64,000 nt of DNA, taken from NCBI RefSeq assembly GCF_014297445.1, contig NZ_JACORU010000005.1, positions 186,001-250,000 of the forward strand, written 5' to 3'. The DNA is from Ramlibacter albus. GTDB taxonomy: Bacteria; Pseudomonadota; Gammaproteobacteria; Burkholderiales; Burkholderiaceae_C. Numbering within the stretch: position 1 is the stretch's first letter; the number at the start of each line of letters is the position of its first letter. A program made the translations under genes and the position numbers. The notes under the pieces were generated by a model. It saw only the letters and a list, made by a program, of their open reading frames with translations. It did no database searches and was not told where the DNA came from. Positions 16,800-25,332 of the stretch are shown in pieces.

Positions 16800-17810
16800 T
16801 CACGAGCCGTGAGTCGTCCGGTACTCCCCCGGCGCCACACCGGTCCACTGCTTGAACGCGCGATGGAAGGTACTCGCCTCCGAGAACCCGACGCGGTTGG
16901 CAATCTCCAGCAGCGGCAGCTGCGACTGCAGCAGGTATTCGATGGCCGCATCGCGCCGCAACTCGTCCTTGATCTGCTGGAACCCGCGCCCCTCCTCGCG
17001 CAGCCGCCGCCGCAGCGTCTGCGGCGTGACGGCCAGCGCCTCACCGACTTCCTCCAGCGACGGCAGCTCGCTGCCCAGCCGCTTGCGCAACAGGCGCCGG
17101 ATGCGGTCGGTGACGCTGCTCGTGTCGCGGTACTTCACGATCAGGTTCGCGGGCGCCGCGGCGAGGAACTCGCGCAGGCTCTGCGGGTTCTGCACCACGG
17201 GCAGGTCCAGCCAGTGCGCCTCGAAACTCATGCCCACGTGGGGCTGCCCCTGCCGCACCGGCGCCTGGTACACGCGCGAGGTGTCGGTGGATTGCACGCC
17301 GGTCGTGTAGTCCACGCTCAGCACCGGGATGCGCCGCGCCACCAGCCACGACGCCGCGCCGAACGTGAAGAGCATGAAGGCCTTCACCGCGTAGTCGTTC
17401 AGCGGCGTGCGCGCCCCCTTGCGCAGGATGAACTGAACGCGGGCCGTGTCGCCTTCGACCATCACGCGGCCGACGAGGTCGTCCACCAGCAGGTCGTAGA
17501 ACGTGAAGCCCTGGCGCAGCGCCTCGCCCAGCGTCGCGCAACGCACCAGTTGCCGCATGCACTGGCCGAAGCTCCCCGGCCGCACAGGGCGGCTGACCAG
17601 CCCCCACAACTCGTCGCGCAATTCGCGGCGCAGCGCGCGGATCAGCAAGCCGTATTGCGTGAGCGACAGCCGTGCGAGCGGCGAGTCCACCAGCGCAGGC
17701 GAGATGCCAGCCCGCGCGAGCAAGGGCGCGATGTCGATGCCCCGATGCTGCGCCCCCAGCAGGATGCTGTGCACCTGCTGGATGGCGACGGTATGGTGCG
17801 TCGCCGTCAT
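16800..17810 (-). CDS. AraC-family regulator (arabinose-binding-domain type, OruR/ArgR-like)
   Basis: 336 aa. The N-terminal 200 residues (GIDIAPLLARAGISPALVDSPLARLSLTQYGLLIRAL) match the PF12625-type sensory domain; the C-terminus holds two HTH motifs (PSLEEVGEALAVTPQTLRRRLREEG and LLEIANRVGFSEASTFHRAFKQWTG). It probably activates the tph operon that begins 68 bp downstream, and perhaps the DECR2-like gene. The Comamonas tph regulator TphR is IclR-type, so this is a different control design. Its start overlaps the upstream stop (ATGA). Confidence 0.88.
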   Translation of the reverse strand: MTATHHTVAIQQVHSILLGAQHRGIDIAPLLARAGISPALVDSPLARLSLTQYGLLIRALRRELRDELWGLVSRPVRPGSFGQCMRQLVRCATLGEALRQGFTFYDLLVDDLVGRVMVEGDTARVQFILRKGARTPLNDYAVKAFMLFTFGAASWLVARRIPVLSVDYTTGVQSTDTSRVYQAPVRQGQPHVGMSFEAHWLDLPVVQNPQSLREFLAAAPANLIVKYRDTSSVTDRIRRLLRKRLGSELPSLEEVGEALAVTPQTLRRRLREEGRGFQQIKDELRRDAAIEYLLQSQLPLLEIANRVGFSEASTFHRAFKQWTGVAPGEYRTTHGS

Positions 17811-18280
17811 GCGCGCAGCCACTCCTGCAGGCCCGTGCCCACGAGCGAGTACGCACGGCCGAAGCCGGCCACGAGCCGCGCGGAGACCGGCGAGAGCGCG
17901 AAGACGTCGAAATCGCCCAGCTCGAACATCTGCGTGGCGTCGGGGAAGCGGGCCAGGTACTGCCGCTTCGCCTCCTCGTACGCAGGCGTCGATTTCGGGA
18001 CCACTACCGCATCCGCCTGCAGGCTCACGCGCGGCAGCGCCTGCGGCTCCCATGGGCCGGACGTGTCCGCCGTCACCAGCACGCCCACGCGCGGGTGTTC
18101 GAGCATGTCGCGCGTGTGCGTGGCCAGCCCGCTCACGTGGATGAGCAGGGCCGTGCCGCCTTCGGGTAATACGAAGGGCACCATCGAGACCGCGGGCTCG
18201 CCCTTGTGCAAGGTGGCGAGCGCGGCGACCGGCCGCTCGGCGAGCAGGGTGCGCAACAGGCGCGAAGTGTCGGCGTCCAT
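17807..18280 (-). CDS. Pyridoxamine 5'-phosphate oxidase-like / HugZ-type FMN-binding protein
   Basis: 157 aa with a split-barrel pattern (RTLLAERPVAALATLHKGEPAVSMVPFVLPEGG... LLIHVSGLATHTRDMLEHPRVGVLV) as in HugZ-type proteins that bind FMN or haem. The C-terminal DUF2470 extension of full HugZ is missing. The ATG at 18280 is preferred to an in-frame GTG at 18295. It is coupled to the AraC gene by ATGA, but a functional link is not evident. Confidence 0.75.
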   Translation of the reverse strand: MDADTSRLLRTLLAERPVAALATLHKGEPAVSMVPFVLPEGGTALLIHVSGLATHTRDMLEHPRVGVLVTADTSGPWEPQALPRVSLQADAVVVPKSTPAYEEAKRQYLARFPDATQMFELGDFDVFALSPVSARLVAGFGRAYSLVGTGLQEWLRA

Positions 18281-18353
18281 GACGTGGATTGTCACCTCGT
18301 CGGCACGCGAATCGGATACGTCCTACATCCGCAGCGGATCAGCTTGGGGCACC

Positions 18354-18623
18354 ATGTGCGGAACCTGCGATTGCATGCACATGTCCGAAAAATTCTCGCT
18401 GCGCGAACACACGGCCCCCTTGTGGGCGGATTACGACGCGGCGATCGCGGACGAAACGGTGGCCTTCAACGACTTGCAGTCCGCGATCCTGCGCGACCTC
18501 TCGCTCGAAGAGAAGCGCGAGCTGCGCACCGACGCCCGCCTGCGCCTGCGCGCCGCGGCGAGCCGCAAGATGGCCGCGCACCGCGCCTTGATGAAGCGCC
18601 TGACTGCGCACCGCCCGCGCTGA
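18354..18623 (+). CDS. Small uncharacterised protein with Cys-rich start
   Basis: 89 aa, no family recognised. It starts MCGTCDCMHM, with three Cys in six residues, followed by a charged helical stretch (DYDAAIADETVAFNDLQSAILRDLSLEEKRELRTDARLRLRAAASRKMAAHRALMKRL). Third codon positions are strongly G/C, which supports real coding. GGGGC upstream is a weak Shine-Dalgarno. The Cys cluster could bind a metal or iron-sulfur centre, but this is only a suggestion. It converges on the ABC exporter gene with stops one base apart. Confidence 0.55.
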   Translation: MCGTCDCMHMSEKFSLREHTAPLWADYDAAIADETVAFNDLQSAILRDLSLEEKRELRTDARLRLRAAASRKMAAHRALMKRLTAHRPR

Positions 18624-18624
18624 C

Positions 18625-20478
18625 TCACGCTTCGGCCAGTTCCTGCGCCGCCGGCTCCTCGCCGAGGTAGCCGCCGCTCTGGTGCGCCCACAGGCGTGCA
18701 TAGAGCCCGCCGCGCGCCAGCAGCGTGCGGTGGTCGCCTTCCTCCACGATGCGGCCCTGGTTCAGCACGATCAGCCGGTCCAGTGCCGCGATGGTGGAGA
18801 GCCGGTGCGCGATGGCGATCACCGTCTTGCCCTGCATCAGCTGGTGCAGGCTGGCCTGGATGGCGGCCTCGACCTCGGAGTCGAGCGCGCTCGTGGCTTC
18901 GTCCAGCAGCAGGATGGGCGCGTCCTTGAGCATCACGCGGGCGATGGCGATGCGCTGGCGCTGCCCGCCCGAAAGCTTGACGCCTCGCTCGCCCACCTGC
19001 GCGTCGTAGCCGCGGCGGCCCTTGGGGTCGGTGAGCTGCGCGACGAAGTCGTGCGCCTGCGCCCGGCGCGCGGCGGCGAGCATGTCGTCCTCGGTCGCAC
19101 CGGGGCGGCCGTAGGTGATGTTGTCGCGCACGGACCGGTGCAGCAGCGACGTGTCCTGCGTGACCATGCCGATGTTCGCGCGCAGGCTGTCCTGGGTGAC
19201 GTGCGCGATGTCCTGCCCGTCGATGAGGATGCGCCCGCCGTCCACGTCGTAGAAGCGCAGCAGCAGGTTGACCAGCGTGGACTTGCCCGCGCCCGAGCGG
19301 CCGATCAGGCCCACTTTCTCGCCCGGGCGAACGACGAGGTTGAAGTCCTGCAGCACGGGCGTCTTGCCGCCGTAGGCGAAGTCGACGCGGTCGAACTTCA
19401 CTTCACCGCGCGTCACCTGCAGCGGGCGGGCATCGGCCGCGTCCACCACCTGCCGGCGCTTCGTCAGCGTGGCGATGCCGTCCTGCACCGTGCCCACGTT
19501 CTCGAACATGCCGGCCAGCGACCACATCACCCAATGCGACAGGCCGCTGATGCGCAGCGCCATCGCCGTCACGGCGGCCAGCGCGCCCGGCCCCACGGCG
19601 CCCAGGCCCCACAGCCAGAGCGACTGCCCCACGGCGCCGAGGACGAGCAGGACAACCAGCGTGTGGTTGATGATCTCGAATTGCGTGATCAGCCGGTTCT
19701 GCTCCATCCCGATCTCTCCCGACTCCGCCAGCGCCTGCCGCAGGAACACCGACTCGCGCTGCGTGTGCGAGAACAGCTTCACCGTCGTGATGTTGGAGTA
19801 CGCGTCCGCGATGCGGCCGGTGACGACCGCCTTGGAGTCCGCGTACTCCTTGCCGATGCGCGCGAGGCGCGGCACGAAGTACGCGGTGGACACGCCGTAC
19901 AGCGCCAGCCACACCACGAAGGGCAGCATCAGCCGCGTGTCGAAAGCGGCGGCCAGGGCGATGAAGGTGACGAAGTAGACGCCGATGCCGATGATCACTT
20001 CCACCGTGGTGAAGATCACTTCGCGCACCGCCAGCCCGGTCTGCATCACCTTGGTGGTGATGCGCCCCGCGAACTCGTCGGCGTAGAAGGCCATGCTCTG
20101 GCCGAGCATCAGCCGGTGGAAATTCCAGCGCAGGCGGAAGGGGAAGTTCATCGCGAGCGTCTGGCGCTTGAGGAAGGCTTCCAGCGCGATCACGCCGATG
20201 CTCAGGCCGAGCACGACCGCGAACCACGTGAGCTCATCGCCGTGACGGGCCAGGAAGTCTTCGGCGGGAGTCTTCGATGCCCAGTCCACCACACGGCCGA
20301 GCACGGAGAACAGCCACGCCTCGAACCCGGAGACCAGCGCGCTCAGGAAAGCCAGCGCGACGATGTAGCTGCGCAGGCCCTCGGTGCAGGCCCACATGAA
20401 CGAGAAGAAGCCGCTCGGCGGTTGCGCCGGCTCGGCTTCCGGGTACGGGTGGAGGAGTCGTTCGAAAAGGCGAAACAA
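18625..20478 (-). CDS. ABC exporter half-transporter (MsbA/multidrug type)
   Basis: 617 aa with an N-terminal six-helix membrane domain fused to an ATPase. It has Walker A IGRSGAGKST near residue 395, signature KLSGGQRQR, Walker B PILLLDEATSALD and the switch His in AIAHRLST. It would work as a homodimer in the inner membrane, exporting a lipid or drug-like substrate. The family is too broad to name the cargo. It stands alone, so the context gives no substrate hint. Confidence 0.92.
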   Translation of the reverse strand: MFRLFERLLHPYPEAEPAQPPSGFFSFMWACTEGLRSYIVALAFLSALVSGFEAWLFSVLGRVVDWASKTPAEDFLARHGDELTWFAVVLGLSIGVIALEAFLKRQTLAMNFPFRLRWNFHRLMLGQSMAFYADEFAGRITTKVMQTGLAVREVIFTTVEVIIGIGVYFVTFIALAAAFDTRLMLPFVVWLALYGVSTAYFVPRLARIGKEYADSKAVVTGRIADAYSNITTVKLFSHTQRESVFLRQALAESGEIGMEQNRLITQFEIINHTLVVLLVLGAVGQSLWLWGLGAVGPGALAAVTAMALRISGLSHWVMWSLAGMFENVGTVQDGIATLTKRRQVVDAADARPLQVTRGEVKFDRVDFAYGGKTPVLQDFNLVVRPGEKVGLIGRSGAGKSTLVNLLLRFYDVDGGRILIDGQDIAHVTQDSLRANIGMVTQDTSLLHRSVRDNITYGRPGATEDDMLAAARRAQAHDFVAQLTDPKGRRGYDAQVGERGVKLSGGQRQRIAIARVMLKDAPILLLDEATSALDSEVEAAIQASLHQLMQGKTVIAIAHRLSTIAALDRLIVLNQGRIVEEGDHRTLLARGGLYARLWAHQSGGYLGEEPAAQELAEA

Positions 20479-20543
20479 GCCGACATCATCGCAGACGCCG
20501 CAGCGCTAACCTGTCAGGTGCAACTCACCCGGGAGACCACGAC

Positions 20544-20786
20544 ATGCAGGAAAAATCCGCCGACCAGCACCCCCTTTCCGACCTCGCCTACGACTGGATC
20601 ACCCTCATCCAGAACAAGGCCCAGGCGCTGATGGCCTACGACCAGTACATCAAGGACGCCGAGAAGGCCAACTCGCCCGAGTGCGTCGCCTTCTTCCGCA
20701 AGGTGCACGACGCCGACAAGGCGCAGCTGGCCGAGGCCAAGCAGCACCTCGTCGCGGTGCTGCAGGGCAAGATGGGCGGCGGCTAA
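20544..20786 (+). CDS. Small helical protein of unknown function
   Basis: 80 aa (SDLAYDWITLIQNKAQALMAYDQYIKDAEKANSPECVAFFRKVHDADKAQLAEAKQHL), almost entirely predicted helix and rich in Ala, Lys and Glu, so perhaps a small helical bundle. GGGAG upstream and strong G/C third positions support coding. I do not recognise the family. Its TAA overlaps the TAG of the convergent methyltransferase gene. Confidence 0.7.
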   Translation: MQEKSADQHPLSDLAYDWITLIQNKAQALMAYDQYIKDAEKANSPECVAFFRKVHDADKAQLAEAKQHLVAVLQGKMGGG

Positions 20787-21601
20787 CCGACGTCCACGGT
20801 CACTTTCAGGAAAGTAGCCGACACGAGCGTCGTGTTCGGGTACTGGCTCTGGTTCTGCGACGCGAAGAGCTGCGCCAGCTCGCGGCGCAGGTCGTCCGCG
20901 CGGCCCTGCTGCGCGGCGGCCTCGAACGCCTTGATCGTGGGCCCGTAGAACTGGCGGAACAGGTCCGCGAACTCCTCGGGCGCGCCCTTGTAGTCGAACA
21001 CCCAGGTGTCGCGCTCCCAGCGGATCGCTTCGTCGGCGATGCCCACCGCCGCAAAACGCTCCAGGATGTGCGGCGTCGAGCCCCACGTCATCGGGCTGAC
21101 GAAGCCCTCGGGCGGCGGCGGCGTGTAGGCCGAGCAGGTCTTGAGGATCTGCGCCACCAGCGTCGGGTCGCCGGGGATCCAGTTGCCCATCACGATGCGC
21201 CCGCCCGGCCGCGTCACGCGCACCATCTCGCGCGCCACGTCGAAGGGCCGCGGCGCGAACATCGCACCGAACACGCTGAGCACCAGGTCGAAGCTCTTGT
21301 TCTCGATGCCGCGCAGGTCGCTCGCGTCGCCTTCGAGGAAGACGCAGTTCGCCCCGAGCGCCGCTTGCGCCGCCCGGCGGTTGCCGGCCGCGACCAGGTT
21401 GGCCGCGATGTCGACGCCGGTCACCCGCGCGCCCAGCTTGGCCGCCGGGATCGCGGTGGTGCCGTCGCCGCAACCGAGGTCCAGCACCTGCATGCCGGGC
21501 TCGATGCCGGCGTGCCGCACGAAGTCCTCGCCGCTTTCGCGCATGGCCTCGGCGATGCGGGTGAAGTCGCCGAGCTCCCACAGGGCCTTGTTCGCGTTCA
21601 T
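20783..21601 (-). CDS. SAM-dependent methyltransferase (class I)
   Basis: 272 aa. Motif I is VLDLGCGDGTTAIPAAKLGA (residues 39-58), followed by VTGVDIAANLV, FLEGDASDLRG, and the UbiE/type-11 methyltransferase block VRVTRPGGRIVMGNW. It acts on a small molecule that cannot be named from the sequence. It is coupled to the cupin gene by a 4-bp ATGA overlap, so the pair may modify one compound. Confidence 0.85.
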   Translation of the reverse strand: MNANKALWELGDFTRIAEAMRESGEDFVRHAGIEPGMQVLDLGCGDGTTAIPAAKLGARVTGVDIAANLVAAGNRRAAQAALGANCVFLEGDASDLRGIENKSFDLVLSVFGAMFAPRPFDVAREMVRVTRPGGRIVMGNWIPGDPTLVAQILKTCSAYTPPPPEGFVSPMTWGSTPHILERFAAVGIADEAIRWERDTWVFDYKGAPEEFADLFRQFYGPTIKAFEAAAQQGRADDLRRELAQLFASQNQSQYPNTTLVSATFLKVTVDVG

Positions 21602-21984
21602 GCGCCCACCTTCGCCTTCATGTGGTCGATGACGTGCGTGTGCTCGTGCTGCGGGCTGAACATCACGACGTCGGCGTCCTCCTCCACCTTCACGTTGTGG
21701 CCGGGCGGCCAGTAGAAGAGGTCGTTCGCCTTCACCGTCTCCTGCGCGCCGGCCGCGTCGGTGGTGGTGATGCGGCCGCGCAGCACGAAGCCCCAGTGCG
21801 GGCACTGGCAGAGGTTGCCGTGCAGGCCCTCGAACAGCGGCGTGGTGTCCACGCCGGCCGCGAGGCTGAAGTACTCGCCGCTGATCTTGCCGAGCCCGGT
21901 GGCGTCGCCAAAGTCGAGCTGCTGGCGCAGCACGGCACCCGGGATCTGCATCTTGATGTCCACGTCGTCCTTGGCCAAATGCAT
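21598..21984 (-). CDS. Small cupin-domain protein
   Basis: 128 aa single-cupin fold (EYFSLAAGVDTTPLFEGLHGNLCQCPHWGFVLRGRITTTD ... ANDLFYWPPGHNVKVEEDADVVMFSP). The His/Glu metal set of classical cupins is only partly visible (H in CPHWG, H in PGHNV). It ends with a His-rich QHEHTHVIDHMK tail. A good AAGGAG Shine-Dalgarno is present. It leads a two-gene unit with the methyltransferase and is divergent from the SARP-like regulator. Confidence 0.75.
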   Translation of the reverse strand: MHLAKDDVDIKMQIPGAVLRQQLDFGDATGLGKISGEYFSLAAGVDTTPLFEGLHGNLCQCPHWGFVLRGRITTTDAAGAQETVKANDLFYWPPGHNVKVEEDADVVMFSPQHEHTHVIDHMKAKVGA

Positions 21985-22069
21985 TTCAAACTCCTTGTTG
22001 CGGGGTGTTTCAGTTGGAGCCCATCCGTGGCCCACCCCGGCGGCGGCGAACGGCATACTCGCTGGCAAT

Positions 22070-22106
22070 GTTCCGCGGCAGGCGTTCCTCGAACGTTCCC
22101 GGAACG
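22070..22106. promoter_or_regulatory. Cluster of GTTCC/GGAAC units before the SARP-like gene
   Basis: GTTCC occurs at 22070, 22084 and 22095, and the last forms a perfect inverted repeat CGTTCC-C-GGAACG at 22094-22106. The cluster ends just at the Shine-Dalgarno of the regulator gene. It sits in the 132-bp divergent region shared with the cupin gene, so it could be an operator for either. A similar palindrome lies at 9143-9156. Confidence 0.4.
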
Positions 22107-22116
22107 GAGGGCACCC

Positions 22117-25100
22117 ATGTCGTTGCACCAGGTCCCGCCGGCGCCGCCGGTTGCGATCCGCCTGCTCGGCCGCTTCAGCGTGAGCGTGGGCGGCGACGCG
22201 CCGCACACCGCGCCCGGCCGGCGCGCGGCCGAGCTGGTGCAGCTGCTCAGCCTGCAGCCGCAGCGCAGCCTGCGCAACGAGCAGGTCGTGGAGGCGCTGT
22301 GGCCGCACCTGCTGCCCGAGGCCGGCAGCGCCAACCTGCGCAAGGCGGCGCACCATGCCCGGCAGTTCGTCGGCGCGCCGGGCGCGCTGGTGCTGCGCGG
22401 CGGGTGCGTGCTGCTGTTGCCCGAAACCCCTGTCGATTGCGACGCGCAATGCTTCGAGCGCGCGGCCGACGAAGCGCTGGCCGCCGGGGACGCGCAGGCG
22501 TGCAAGGCGGCCGCGCGCCTGTACACGGGCGAGCTGTTGCCCGAGTCCCGCTACGAGGCCTGGACCGAGGAGCCGCGGCAGCGCCTGCGCGAGAAGCACC
22601 TGCGCCTGCTGCGCGCGGCCGGCGACCTGGAGGCGCTGGTGCGCGAAGACCCCACCGACGAAGACGCGCACGTGCAGCTGATGCGCGAGGAGCTGGCCGC
22701 GGGCCGGCGCTCGTCGGCGCTGCGCTGGTGGGGCCACTTGCGAGATCACTTGCAGGGGCTGGGGCTGCGGCCGGGCCCGCACGCGGAAGCCGTGTACCGC
22801 GAGTGCGTGGCGGGCCTGCAAGGCACGGCGCCGCGCTTCGTCGGCCGCGCGCTGGAGCTCGTGCGGGTGCTGGGCCTGCTGCGCTCCAGCCTCGCGGGAC
22901 AACCCGGCGGCGCGATCGTGCGTGCGCCTGCGGGCATGGGCAAGACTGCCTTCTGCCGCCGAGTGATGGAAGAAGCGCGGGGCCTCGGCTGGCAGGTGCG
23001 CGCGCTGCAGGCGGGCGACTGGACGCGGCCGTACGGGATCGCGGCCGACCTCGTGCAGCCCCTGCTGCAGGAGTTGCCCGATGCTGCGCAGGCGATCGGC
23101 GCACCCGCTCACACCGTCCTTACCGCGATCAGCGCGCATGGCGGGACGCTCCCGCTTCCCCTCCCGCTCGGCCGCCACCAGGTGGTCGGCGCACTTCGCA
23201 GGCTGTTGCTCGCGACGTCCGGCGACAAACCGGTACTGCTGGTGGTGGACGATGCGCACGCGGCCGACGACGCCAGTGCCGAAGCGCTGGTGCAGCTGGT
23301 GGCAAGCGGGCCGCCGGTCTTCGTGCTGTTCGCTTGCCGGACCGTGTTGCCGCCGGTGCTGGCGCAGCACGTCGAGCGGATGGTGCGCAGCCGGCAACTG
23401 GAGGCGCTGGAGCTCGGGCCGCTGGCCGAGGACGAGGCGGCGCTGCTGGCAACGCGCGTCTCGTCGCAAGCGCTGGCACCCGAAGCGGCGGCGCGGATCG
23501 CGCGGCTCGGCGAAGGCCATCCCTTCGCGGTGGTGGAGCTGGCGCAATCCGGTGAGACAGCAGCGGTGGCGGCGGCCATTGCGCAGCGCCTGTGCGACGT
23601 CGACGCGGACTCGATGGATGCGATGCGGCGCCTCGCGATCGCCGCGGAGTCGTTCGACGTGGCCACGGCGGTTGCATTGGCGGCGGACGACGCGGTGGAC
23701 GCTGGTGCGCTCGCCCGTCCCGGGGCGGCGGTTCGCGCCGACCCGCTCGCCCGGCTCGATGCAGCGCTGGCTTGCGGCGTGCTCGTCGTGTCGCGCGGCC
23801 GCTATCGCTTCCGCCACGCCCTCGTGCGGCAGGCGCTGGTGGACGCGGTCGCGCCGCACCGCCGGATCGCCCTGCACCGCGAGGTGGCCACGCGGCTGCA
23901 GCAGGCGGGCGCCGCGCCGGGCCTCGTCGGCCAACACTGGCTGGCGGCAGGCGACGTGGAGCGCGCGAGTGCGTTCTCGGTGGCGGCCGCGCGCCACGCG
24001 TTCGCGCTCGGCGCCTACGAGGACGTGCTGCGGCACGTCGAGCCGCTGCTCGCGAACGGTCCTGTGTGGCCCGAGCGGCCGGCGCAGCGCCCCGCAGGGC
24101 CCGAAGCGCCCGCGCTGCGCGCCGCCCGGGTCGAGGCGCTCGCCTTGCGAGCCGAGTCGCTCGACGCACTCGCGCGCCCCGGTACGCTCGCGGCGTACGA
24201 CGCGGCAGCCGACGTCGCGCCGCACGAGCACGCCCAGGAGCTGCGCGCCAAGCGCGCGCTGGCGCAGGTGAAGATGAGCGACCCGCCGGGTGCGCTGGCC
24301 TACCTGAAGGACGTGCACCCGACGACACTCGCCGGCCGCGTGGCCGAAGCGCTGGCCTACAGCGGCGCGGCCGCGCTCGGCTTCGGCGACCCGGCCGAAG
24401 GCTCGCGGCGTGCGGCCGAAGTGCGGCGCCTGGCCATGGAAAGCGGCGATGAAGGCGCGCTGGTCATCGCGTCATGGGCGCAGGCCGCGGCCGCGCACGC
24501 GCGCGGCGACCTGCACGGCAGCGTGTGGGCCGACCTGCGCGAGACCAGCCACCTGCCGCAGCTGGCCGTGCGCGTGTTCGACGGGCACCTGTGCATCACG
24601 CAGCGCTTCCTTTATGGCTCGCGGCCGTATGCAGACGTGATCGCGTTCGCGGATTCGCTGGCGGCCGAGGCGCAGCGGCTGGGCGCGGCGCGAGGTGAAG
24701 CCTTCGCGACCACGCTGCGGGGCGAAGCGCGGCTCCTGAGCGGCCAGCTCGACGCGGCCGAGGTGGACCTGGTCGCGGGCGGGCGCATGCACCGCGCCAT
24801 CGGCGGCGCGACCGGCGAGGCACTGTCGCTGCAGCGGCGCGCCGAGCTCGCGATGCATCGCGGCCGCATGGACCACGCCCGCGGCCTGCTGGGCGAGGCG
24901 CTCGACGTGGCGCGGCAGTCGGACGTGGGCTTCCATCTGCTGGACCGGATCTACGGCACGCGCATCGCGCTGGCGCGGGACCCCGAGGCGGCCGTGTGCG
25001 TCGTCGAGGAGGCGCAGGCGGCGGTGCGGGGGCCGCTGGAGACTTGCCCCGGTTGCCGGATCACGTTCGCGATCCCGGCGACCATCGCCGCGGCGCGGGC

Positions 25101-25332
25101 GCGCGAGATGACGCTGGCGAGCAGCCACGAGCAGGCTTCGGACTACCTGGCCAACGTCGTGATGAAGCTGCCCGCGTGGTACGCGGCGCTGCACGAGGCC
25201 CGCGCCCACATCGCACTGGCATCGGGCGACGCCTCGGCCGCGAAGGAAAAGTTCGCCGCCGCGGCGCAGGGTTTCCGCGCCAGCGGGCAGCCGCTGGACG
25301 AACTGCGCTGCGCCTCGCTGGCGGCGCCTTAG
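22117..25332 (+). CDS. SARP/AfsR-like regulator: BTAD domain, AAA/NTPase, TPR-like repeats
   Basis: 1071 aa. Residues 1-100 look like a SARP winged helix (IRLLGRFSVSVGGDAPHTAPGRRAAELVQLLSLQPQRSLRNEQVVEALWP), followed by a bacterial transcriptional activation domain to about 230. The NTPase has Walker A APAGMGKTAF near 270 and Walker B LLVVDDAHA near 375, and the last 500 residues are Ala-rich helical repeats. This plan is best known from actinomycete antibiotic regulators, where ATP and helical repeats control DNA binding. The Shine-Dalgarno is GGAGG. The targets are unknown; the divergent cupin/methyltransferase pair is the nearest candidate. Confidence 0.85.
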   Translation: MSLHQVPPAPPVAIRLLGRFSVSVGGDAPHTAPGRRAAELVQLLSLQPQRSLRNEQVVEALWPHLLPEAGSANLRKAAHHARQFVGAPGALVLRGGCVLLLPETPVDCDAQCFERAADEALAAGDAQACKAAARLYTGELLPESRYEAWTEEPRQRLREKHLRLLRAAGDLEALVREDPTDEDAHVQLMREELAAGRRSSALRWWGHLRDHLQGLGLRPGPHAEAVYRECVAGLQGTAPRFVGRALELVRVLGLLRSSLAGQPGGAIVRAPAGMGKTAFCRRVMEEARGLGWQVRALQAGDWTRPYGIAADLVQPLLQELPDAAQAIGAPAHTVLTAISAHGGTLPLPLPLGRHQVVGALRRLLLATSGDKPVLLVVDDAHAADDASAEALVQLVASGPPVFVLFACRTVLPPVLAQHVERMVRSRQLEALELGPLAEDEAALLATRVSSQALAPEAAARIARLGEGHPFAVVELAQSGETAAVAAAIAQRLCDVDADSMDAMRRLAIAAESFDVATAVALAADDAVDAGALARPGAAVRADPLARLDAALACGVLVVSRGRYRFRHALVRQALVDAVAPHRRIALHREVATRLQQAGAAPGLVGQHWLAAGDVERASAFSVAAARHAFALGAYEDVLRHVEPLLANGPVWPERPAQRPAGPEAPALRAARVEALALRAESLDALARPGTLAAYDAAADVAPHEHAQELRAKRALAQVKMSDPPGALAYLKDVHPTTLAGRVAEALAYSGAAALGFGDPAEGSRRAAEVRRLAMESGDEGALVIASWAQAAAAHARGDLHGSVWADLRETSHLPQLAVRVFDGHLCITQRFLYGSRPYADVIAFADSLAAEAQRLGAARGEAFATTLRGEARLLSGQLDAAEVDLVAGGRMHRAIGGATGEALSLQRRAELAMHRGRMDHARGLLGEALDVARQSDVGFHLLDRIYGTRIALARDPEAAVCVVEEAQAAVRGPLETCPGCRITFAIPATIAAARAREMTLASSHEQASDYLANVVMKLPAWYAALHEARAHIALASGDASAAKEKFAAAAQGFRASGQPLDELRCASLAAP

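Noticed and set aside
21985..24318. Minus-strand open frame of several hundred codons upstream of the cupin gene, antisense to the SARP-like gene
   Set aside because: The cupin domain begins at its own ATG with a good Shine-Dalgarno; the upstream extension is Arg-rich shadow sequence.
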